A stretch of DNA of 50,474 bases, from positions 1 through 50,474 of the forward strand of contig CALXTI010000009.1 of assembly GCA_944391395.1 (NCBI GenBank). Direction: 5' to 3'. Positions 44,651 through 50,474 of this stretch are shown here, piece after piece. The position numbers and the translations under genes were made by a program. The stretch comes from an uncultured Alphaproteobacteria bacterium. Its GTDB lineage: Bacteria > Pseudomonadota > Alphaproteobacteria > RF32 > CAG-239. The notes beneath the pieces are model-generated. The model made no database searches. It was not told the origin of the DNA and saw only the letters and a program-made list of their open reading frames with translations. How positions within the stretch are numbered: the stretch's first letter is position 1; each line of letters opens with the position of its first letter.

Positions 44651-44708
44651 GTCTTGTATCGTGATGTATCTTTTTGCCAACCTTTGTAATCTTTTGTATC
44701 GCTTTGTA
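44651..44708 (-). repeat. Short dispersed cassette repeat, copy 4 (58 bases)
   Basis: Same direction as the copies at 2823-2880, 1596-1639 and 40214-40246; upstream of the toxin at 44584. Together with the copy at 40214 it brackets the whole toxin array. Confidence 0.75.
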
Positions 44709-44790
44709 ACCTGTGTTGATTGAAAAAATAATTGCCAAACAACTTTGTTGATGCTAATTTAGCAGCATAAAAAACGTGGAGTTTGATTTT

Positions 44791-45531
44791 ATGAACCGGC
44801 GGCAATTTTTGCTTAATACACTTCTTGCCATAGGCGGAACAAGTTTGTTATCCGCCTGTGAAGAGCAAAGCAAAAATCATCTGCCGGCACGGAAAGGAGC
44901 GAACATGAAAGTATTGATGATAAACGGCAGCGGACACGAAAAAGGCTGCACCTACACGGCGTTAAGCGAAGTTGCCAAAGTCTTAAATCAAGAAGGGATT
45001 GAAACTGAAATTATCCAACTCGGGACGGGCGCTTACCGTGATTGCATCGGTTGTCAGGCCTGCCGCAAGTTGAATGGTCGCTGTGTGTTTAATGATGACA
45101 TTGTCAACCGCATTATTGAAAAAGCGGAACAAGCCGACGGTTTTGTTTTTGGTTCACCGGTTTATTACGCGCATCCGTCGGGGCGCCTGCTCTCGGTTTT
45201 AGACCGGGCCTTTTATGCCGGCAGCGCAGCATTTGCTTTTAAACCCGGCGCCGCGGTTGTCTCGGCGCGGCGGGCAGGGACGACCGCCGCCATTGATGTC
45301 ATCAACAAATATTTTACCATCAACAGAATGCCAGTTGTTTCTTCTTCATACTGGAATGAAGTTCATGGCAACACGCCCGAAGAAGTTATGCAGGATAAAG
45401 AAGGTTTACAAACCATGCGCAATTTAGGCAAAAATATGGCATGGGCGTTAAAAACGATTGACGAGGCCAAAAATGGCGGCTTGAACCCGCCCGAACAGGA
45501 AAGCGGCAGCCGCACCAATTTTATCCGTTAA
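44791..45531 (+). CDS. Flavodoxin-fold NAD(P)H-dependent FMN reductase with twin-arginine signal
   Basis: 246 residues from ATG 44791 (GGAG upstream). MNRRQFLLN is a Tat-type signal; LLSAC (Cys23) is a possible lipobox, so the enzyme may be a Tat-exported lipoprotein. The flavodoxin-like part has NGSGHEKGCT (FMN phosphate loop), CIGCQACRK with Cys85, Cys88, Cys91 and GRCVFNDD, and FGSPVYYAHPSGRLLSVLDR. The cysteines resemble iron-sulphur flavoprotein motifs. Physiological electron acceptor unknown. Next come HlyD-ABC genes. Confidence 0.8.
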   Translation: MNRRQFLLNTLLAIGGTSLLSACEEQSKNHLPARKGANMKVLMINGSGHEKGCTYTALSEVAKVLNQEGIETEIIQLGTGAYRDCIGCQACRKLNGRCVFNDDIVNRIIEKAEQADGFVFGSPVYYAHPSGRLLSVLDRAFYAGSAAFAFKPGAAVVSARRAGTTAAIDVINKYFTINRMPVVSSSYWNEVHGNTPEEVMQDKEGLQTMRNLGKNMAWALKTIDEAKNGGLNPPEQESGSRTNFIR

Positions 45532-45641
45532 AAAAATCATAAAAAAACCGGATTTCAGCATTTTTATTTAAACCGCCTGCGCTGAAAATTTTTATGATAA
45601 ATATATCAAAGAACTGTTCAAACTGGTGGAGAAAAAAGAAA

Positions 45642-46376
45642 ATGAACAAGAAGACGATAATTGTTTTGTGTGTTGTTCTGGCTGTGTTTGCTGCCGTCGG
45701 AATACGCAAGCTGATACTTAAAAAGCCTTTTTTGTACGCCGGAACGTTGGAAACGACAAAAGTAATTGTGTCTTCAAAAATATCTTCCGATATTGTTTCT
45801 TTTCCGGTAGAAGAAGGAGATTCTATAAAAAAAGGGCAGGAAATTCTGGAATTAAGCTGTGATGAATATAAGGTTTTGGCTCGCCAGATTGACAATGATT
45901 TTGAACGGGCTTCCGCTCTTGTCAAAACCGGGCATATGTCGCACTCGGCTTATGATATTGCAGAAAAGAACAAACGCGACAATGATTTAAGGCTTGAGTG
46001 GTGTCATGTCAAAGCGCCTTTGGATGGTGTCATCATAACCAAATTCCGGGAAAACGGGGAGGTCGTTTCGGTTGGGGAAAATCTGGTTTCCATGGCCGAT
46101 CCGTATGACATCTGGGCTTATTTTTATGTGCCGCATGATGAGGTTTATAAACTCAAAATCGGACAGGAAATCATCGGCATTCTGCCTGAGGCTGGCGGCA
46201 GGAAATTTAAAGGGCGGATTATTAAGATTTCCGAAGAGGCTGAATTTACGCCTAAAAATGTCCAGACCCGCGAAGAGAGAACCAGGCTGGTATATGGCAT
46301 AAAAGTCCGATTTGACAATCCGGATTTAATCTTAAAGGCAGGTATGACGATTGAAAGTACGCTAAATAATGAATAA
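45642..46376 (+). CDS. HlyD-family membrane fusion protein (YbhG type)
   Basis: 244 residues from ATG 45642 (GGTGGAG upstream). One N-terminal helix, then a lipoyl-like half (VSSKISSDIVSFPVEEGDSI), a short coiled hairpin, ELSCDEYKVLARQ, and a second half CHVKAPLDGVIITKFRENGE with beta-barrel. Links the ABC pump to the outer membrane. The hairpin is short compared with most HlyD proteins. The next gene overlaps by 8 bases. Confidence 0.85.
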   Translation: MNKKTIIVLCVVLAVFAAVGIRKLILKKPFLYAGTLETTKVIVSSKISSDIVSFPVEEGDSIKKGQEILELSCDEYKVLARQIDNDFERASALVKTGHMSHSAYDIAEKNKRDNDLRLEWCHVKAPLDGVIITKFRENGEVVSVGENLVSMADPYDIWAYFYVPHDEVYKLKIGQEIIGILPEAGGRKFKGRIIKISEEAEFTPKNVQTREERTRLVYGIKVRFDNPDLILKAGMTIESTLNNE

Positions 46377-47097
46377 TGTCGTTATAGACATAGAAAATAT
46401 TTCAAAAAATTTTGGCCGGACCAAAGCGCTTAAAAATGTATCAATGCGTTTTTGTACCGGAAAATTGTATGGCATTATCGGTCCGGCCGGTGCCGGAAAA
46501 ACGACGTTGTTTAGGATAATCTTGGGCTTGATGGCAGCCGATTCCGGCAAAATTTCATTTTCATTTGAAAACAAAAATCTGTCGGCATCTTCTTTCCGGG
46601 AAATCACCGCTTATATGCCGCAAACACAAAGTCTGTATGCCGATTTATCGGTAGAAGAACACTTGGAATTTTTTAAAGATTTGTATGGAATTTCGCCGCA
46701 AACTTACCGCCGCAAAAAAGATGAGCTTTTGCAAATCACGCATCTTGATAAATTTTTGGATCGGCCGGCCGGAAAACTTTCCGGCGGCATGTATAAAAAA
46801 CTGGGTCTGATGTGTGCGCTGCTGCGTTCGCCGAAAGTGATGCTTTTGGATGAACCGACCAACGGGGTTGACCCCATCAGCCGTCGTGAGTTTTGGGACA
46901 TGCTTCACGCTTCCGTTGCCGAAGGAATTTTGGTCTTAATGACCACGGCTTATATGGATGAAGCCGAACGCTGCGGCGAAGTCGTTTTAATGGAAGAAGG
47001 CGGCGTGCTTGGAACAGGTGAACCGCGAGTTTTGCTGGAACGGGAAAAAGTTTCTAGCTTTGATGAATTTTTCTTAAGGCGCGGAGGTTTAAGATGA
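46369..47097 (+). CDS. ABC transporter ATP-binding protein (first half of YbhF type)
   Basis: 242 residues. Walker A GPAGAGKTT, signature LSGGMYKKLG, Walker B VMLLDEPTNGVDP. One of two nucleotide-binding subunits; in E. coli YbhF both are fused in one protein, here they are split, and the next gene starts within the last codons of this one. Confidence 0.9.
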   Translation: MNNVVIDIENISKNFGRTKALKNVSMRFCTGKLYGIIGPAGAGKTTLFRIILGLMAADSGKISFSFENKNLSASSFREITAYMPQTQSLYADLSVEEHLEFFKDLYGISPQTYRRKKDELLQITHLDKFLDRPAGKLSGGMYKKLGLMCALLRSPKVMLLDEPTNGVDPISRREFWDMLHASVAEGILVLMTTAYMDEAERCGEVVLMEEGGVLGTGEPRVLLEREKVSSFDEFFLRRGGLR

Positions 47098-48005
47098 GTG
47101 CGCCGGTTGTCGAAGTTAAAAATCTTTCCGTTTGCTTCGGCCGTTTTTATGCCGTTAAAAATATTTCTTTTTCGGTGGCAAAGGGGGAAATTTTCGGTTT
47201 TTTGGGCGCCAATGGCGCCGGCAAAACCACAACCATCCGTGTTTTATGCGGATTGCTGCCGGCAAGCGAAGGATATGTTTCTGTTGGCGGAATTGAATTT
47301 TTGCCCGGCCGGGAAAATCTGATAAAGCAAAAAGTCGGTTATATGTCGCAACGCTTTACTCTTTATGATGAGCTTTCCGTTAAAGAAAATATGGATTTTG
47401 CTGCCGGCATCCGTCGTTTAAAAAAAGCCGACTATGAAAAACACCGGCAGGAATTGCTTGATTTTATAGGTTTTAAACAAAAACTATCGACGGTTGTACG
47501 CGATTTGCCGGGCGGCATCAAACAGGAAGTGGCATTGTGTCAGTCGTTATTGCATGATCCGGAAATTATATTTTTGGATGAACCGACGGCCGGGGTGGCC
47601 CCCGCGGCGCGGTTTCGTTTTTGGCAGCTGATTGGAAAATTGGCGGCTGCCGGAAAAACGATTTTTGTAACCACCCATTATATGGATGAAGCCGAAAATT
47701 GCGGACGGATTGCCCTGATGCGCTCGGGTGAACTGATAGAGCTTGATTCGCCACAAAACCTGAAAGCCAAAACTTTTTCCCGCCGGATGTATAGTTTGAC
47801 CCCGAAAGGTCGGGACGAAATACTGCCGGATTTACGGGCATTTACCGTATGGGAACCGTACGGACAACACTATCATGCCGTATTTAAAGATGATGCCGCC
47901 GAAAAAGAGGTGTTGCCGCGGTTGAAAAAAATTTTTCATATTGAAGAGATTAATCCTTCACTGGAAGATGTCTTTATTCGCATTGTGGAAGGAGACGGCA
48001 GATGA
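47094..48005 (+). CDS. ABC transporter ATP-binding protein (second half of YbhF type)
   Basis: 303 residues. Walker A GANGAGKTT, Walker B IIFLDEPTAGVAP. The signature motif is DLPGGIKQEVALC, with P replacing S of LSGG, and no usual H-loop change is evident (TTHYMDEAE). An extension of about 70 residues at the C-terminus matches the second half of YbhF-type proteins. Overlaps upstream and downstream genes by 4 bases. Confidence 0.9.
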   Translation: MSAPVVEVKNLSVCFGRFYAVKNISFSVAKGEIFGFLGANGAGKTTTIRVLCGLLPASEGYVSVGGIEFLPGRENLIKQKVGYMSQRFTLYDELSVKENMDFAAGIRRLKKADYEKHRQELLDFIGFKQKLSTVVRDLPGGIKQEVALCQSLLHDPEIIFLDEPTAGVAPAARFRFWQLIGKLAAAGKTIFVTTHYMDEAENCGRIALMRSGELIELDSPQNLKAKTFSRRMYSLTPKGRDEILPDLRAFTVWEPYGQHYHAVFKDDAAEKEVLPRLKKIFHIEEINPSLEDVFIRIVEGDGR

Positions 48006-49123
48006 CAATATTTTCCCGTCGCCGCGCCCGTGCTGTCTTTTTAAAAGAATTCAAACATGTCTTCCGCGATCCTTTTACGCTGATTATGGCTCTGCTCCTG
48101 CCTTTTCTGATTGTTTTAATACTGGGAAACTGTATAGAGTTTAATGTTCAGTCAATAGATTTGGCTTATACGGATCATGACAGAAGCGAAAGCTCGCGCA
48201 AATTGGTTGAAACTTTCGGCAGTTCGGATTATTTCCGTCCCTATATGGTAGAAACGCCGGAGCAGGGGTTTGCCGATGTAGTTTCTGAACATGCCAAGGC
48301 TATGCTGATTATACCGCCGGATTTTGAAAAAGAATTCATGACCAACCGCAACCCTGATGTGCAGATATTGCTTGATGGTGCGGATAATTCCTCCATCTCG
48401 GCCATCAGTAATTATTTAAACACGATTAATACGACGGCTGTTAACAAAATCAGGGATATGCCGCCGGAAGACAGCAATCTGTTTGCTTTTAAGACCCGCT
48501 ATATGTTTAATCCCGAACTCAATTCGCGCTGGTTTTCCATTCCGGGAATAGCGGCAGTAATTATTGCGCTGGTCGCCATTATGCTGACTGCTCTGACAAT
48601 TTGCAAAGAATGGGAACAAGGATCAATGGAAATGTTGCTGTCCACGCCGGTAACTTCACTTGAAATTATGGTTGGCAAGTTGTTTCCTTATGCCGTTTTA
48701 AGTTTTTGCGGATTTATCATTGTTTATTTAGCCGCCCGCCTGATTTTCAACCTGCCTTTTGCCGGTAGTTATACTATTTTGCTGTCGGCAACGTTGTTGT
48801 TTATTTTTGATTATCTGGCGCTTGGCTTATACATTTCGATTATCAGCCATGAACAACAGGTTGCCGTGCAATATGCAGCTGCAATCGGCCTGTTGCCGAC
48901 GGCAATGTTATCCGGATTTATCTTTCCGATTCAGTATATGCCGGAGATTTTTCAGTGGATTTCGGCGTTGTTTCCGGCACGATTTTATATTGAAATTTCC
49001 CGTGATCAGTTTTTAAAAGCCAGTTCCTGGGGTGATTTGTGGATACCGTTTACGGCAATGTTTGTTCAGGCAATTATTCTGATGAGTGCTTGTTTATGGC
49101 GTTTCCGGAGGACATTGGAATGA
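48002..49123 (+). CDS. ABC transporter permease (YbhS type)
   Basis: 373 residues. ABC-2 permease with an N-terminal helix, a large periplasmic loop (SSDYFRPYMVETPEQGF) and five C-terminal helices, including the region CKEWEQGSMEMLLSTPV. Pairs with the next permease. ATGA overlap between the two genes. Confidence 0.9.
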   Translation: MTIFSRRRARAVFLKEFKHVFRDPFTLIMALLLPFLIVLILGNCIEFNVQSIDLAYTDHDRSESSRKLVETFGSSDYFRPYMVETPEQGFADVVSEHAKAMLIIPPDFEKEFMTNRNPDVQILLDGADNSSISAISNYLNTINTTAVNKIRDMPPEDSNLFAFKTRYMFNPELNSRWFSIPGIAAVIIALVAIMLTALTICKEWEQGSMEMLLSTPVTSLEIMVGKLFPYAVLSFCGFIIVYLAARLIFNLPFAGSYTILLSATLLFIFDYLALGLYISIISHEQQVAVQYAAAIGLLPTAMLSGFIFPIQYMPEIFQWISALFPARFYIEISRDQFLKASSWGDLWIPFTAMFVQAIILMSACLWRFRRTLE

Positions 49124-50208
49124 TTTTGTGGAGTTTTTTTAAAAAAGAAATTATCACCCTGCTGCGTGACCCGGTTATGCTGGCCGCTGTCATGATTGTG
49201 CCGATGGTTCAGGTCGTGGTTTTAAGTCAGGCAATTACCATGGAAGCGCGCAATCTGCGTCTGGCAGTTGACACCAAAGCCGGCGATGATATTTTAAACC
49301 GGATTTATGATCACGCTTTGGGTTCCGGATGGTTCATTAAAGTTCCGCCGTTGCAGGAAGATGCCGCATCGGCCGTCCGGTCCGGCAAAGCCGATGTCGC
49401 AATCGCGACGCCGTCCGGCGGTCTGACAAAATCAATAGCGCGCGGAGAGGGGAAAATTCAGGTTTTAATTGATGCGACCAATGTTTTGAAAGCCCAAAGC
49501 ATAGAAGCTTATCTGCGAGGTGTCGTCAGTCATGTCCTGCAAGAAGAACGGCATATCAAGCCGGTTCAGCCGATTGTATTTCAGACACGGATATTATTTA
49601 ATCCGCAGTTAGATACCCAGTTGTTTATCATTCCGGCCATTTTGGCGATTCTGGTGTTGATGTCGCTGTTGACGTTAACTTGTGTCTCCATTACCCGTGA
49701 AAAAGAAAACGGCACCATTGAAACCCTGATTTCGGCACCGATATCCAAGTATGACATTATCTTAGGCAAAACAATTCCGTATATTCTGGTAGCGCTGATA
49801 AATATGTTTTTAATTCAGAGCATTGGTATTTTACTGTTTGATTTACCGTTTCAGGGCTCGTTTTTAATGTTTGTAGCGGCGTTTGCCGTATTTTGTATTC
49901 CGTCATCGGCAGCGGCCGTCTTGCTTTCAACGTATACGAAAACTCAGCAACAGGCCATGCTTGGCATGATTATCGTGTTGTTTTTGTCCCTGATGCTTTC
50001 CGGAGCCTTGTTTCCGGTAGAAAATATGCCGATGCTTTTACAATACATTGCAGAAATTAATCCGCTGATGCATTTTACTTATCTGGTACGCAACATTATC
50101 TTAAAAGGTGCCGGCTGGGCTTATTTCTGGGAACATGCCGCGGTTATACTTGGCGTTGGAATGGTGATTTCATTTTTTGCCGTCCGCCGCTTTAGGACAA
50201 CACTGTAG
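49120..50208 (+). CDS. ABC transporter permease (YbhR type)
   Basis: 362 residues from ATG 49120 in an ATGA overlap. Same topology as the previous gene: N-terminal helix, periplasmic loop, REKENGTIETLISAP and four or five more helices. Together the five genes (HlyD, two ATPases, two permeases) would form an efflux pump for lipophilic or cationic compounds, as for YbhFSR. Note that the outer-membrane TolC partner is not encoded here. Confidence 0.9.
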   Translation: MILWSFFKKEIITLLRDPVMLAAVMIVPMVQVVVLSQAITMEARNLRLAVDTKAGDDILNRIYDHALGSGWFIKVPPLQEDAASAVRSGKADVAIATPSGGLTKSIARGEGKIQVLIDATNVLKAQSIEAYLRGVVSHVLQEERHIKPVQPIVFQTRILFNPQLDTQLFIIPAILAILVLMSLLTLTCVSITREKENGTIETLISAPISKYDIILGKTIPYILVALINMFLIQSIGILLFDLPFQGSFLMFVAAFAVFCIPSSAAAVLLSTYTKTQQQAMLGMIIVLFLSLMLSGALFPVENMPMLLQYIAEINPLMHFTYLVRNIILKGAGWAYFWEHAAVILGVGMVISFFAVRRFRTTL

Positions 50209-50474
50209 AAATTTAACCATAATCTTGAAAAAATCCGGATTACTCTGCAAAGTAAGACCGAAGCGTAGTTGGCTTTGCTCTTTAATAAAGAGCAAGCCTT
50301 ACGGAGCAAGACCGAACCCCGTAGGGGTGAGATTCCCCTCTTTTAAAGACAGAACAACAAAAAAGCACTGAACTTATTAAAAAGTACAGTGCCTGTTAAA
50401 TTGGTGGAGCTGAGGGGTCATTCCGAGTCAAAAAATCTCCGGTGGAGATTTTTTGCCGGAAGGTATCAGATAGC
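50209..50474. other. Hairpin-rich non-coding region at the right edge
   Basis: Four inverted repeats: TTGCTCTTT/AAAGAGCAA at 50276-50296, AGGGG/CCCCT at 50323-50339 followed by CTTTT (probable terminator for the ABC operon), GCACTG/CAGTGC at 50365-50392, and AAAAAATCTCC/GGAGATTTTTT at 50430-50454. No gene is seen. Confidence 0.65.
50402..50417 (-). other. Possible 3' end of a tRNA gene
   Basis: On the minus strand the sequence CCCCTCAGCTCCACCA has the form of a T-stem strand, acceptor strand and CCA end, as in alanine tRNAs. The rest of the tRNA is not present here, so it may be an attachment-site remnant or coincidence. Confidence 0.35.

Noticed and set aside
40214-44708. Integron cassette array
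   Set aside because: No integrase, no attC palindromes and no GTTRRRY cores around the cassettes; the short repeats lack the needed structure.
45642-50208. HlyD and ABC genes as a type I secretion system for the toxins
   Set aside because: Two ABC-2 permeases and a short HlyD protein match YbhGFSR-type small-molecule efflux better; there is no fused type I ATPase and no TolC, and the toxin module lacks glycine-rich C-terminal signals.

Overview
The window reads as a chromosomal segment of a Gram-negative bacterium, most likely an alphaproteobacterium of moderate-to-low GC. The evidence is lipid A genes (lpxC, lpxD, fabZ), the BAM genes bamA and bamD, outer-membrane barrels, an lpxC-bamD-recN block, and rpsT next to dnaA-dnaN-recF. 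No species can be named from sequence alone; a host-associated lineage is an inference from the GC and the many cysteine-rich and polymorphic secreted proteins.

Layout. 1-2880: accessory cassettes, all on the minus strand: an orphan fragment of a repeated N-terminal module running off the left edge, a complete module-toxin gene with an overlapping small membrane-protein gene, tandem terminators, and a membrane protein with an internal duplication. 2898-5501: a small membrane protein, glmM and an outer-membrane barrel. 5633-9402: RNase P RNA, then lpxC, bamD and recN. 9415-15535: cyclophilin, a three-gene set (ATP-grasp ligase-like, 7TM/transglutaminase-like, retropepsin-like), a putative secreted cysteine peptidase and an OprB-type porin. 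15714-26015: a long plus-strand housekeeping run, ruvA-ruvB-ybgC, then pyrH-frr-uppS-cdsA-rseP-bamA-lpxD-fabZ, which links ribosome recycling, phospholipid and undecaprenyl synthesis, envelope proteolysis, barrel assembly and lipid A. 26217-27209: a cysteine-rich secreted protein. 27404-32528: recF, dnaN, dnaA and rpsT on the minus strand, with a candidate replication origin between dnaA and rpsT. 32631-40164: a small periplasmic protein, mutM, a J-domain protein, a long coiled-coil protein, mfd and a small membrane protein.

40209-44708 is the most unusual part. A repeated N-terminal module (about 150 residues) occurs once as an intact gene, with a C-terminal domain that I compare to phage barnase/EndoU-like nucleases, and three more times as 5'-truncated orphan copies without a usable start. 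The orphans are fused to different C-terminal domains. One has the His and Ser-x-Gly-Cys motif of a Tlde1/DUF2778 L,D-transpeptidase toxin. Another has a domain of unknown function that also occurs in the gene at 572-1441. Small membrane-protein genes follow the toxin domains, one through an ATGA overlap, and are immunity candidates. Junctions carry decayed 3' ends of nuclease-like domains, and the whole array lies between two direct copies of a short repeat that also occurs in the left cassette region. I read this as a polymorphic toxin system that swaps its C-termini by recombination; its export route is not visible here.

44791-50208: a twin-arginine/lipobox flavodoxin-fold reductase followed by an HlyD-ABC-ABC-permease-permease operon of YbhGFSR type. 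The right edge is hairpin-rich non-coding DNA containing what looks like the 3' end of a tRNA gene.
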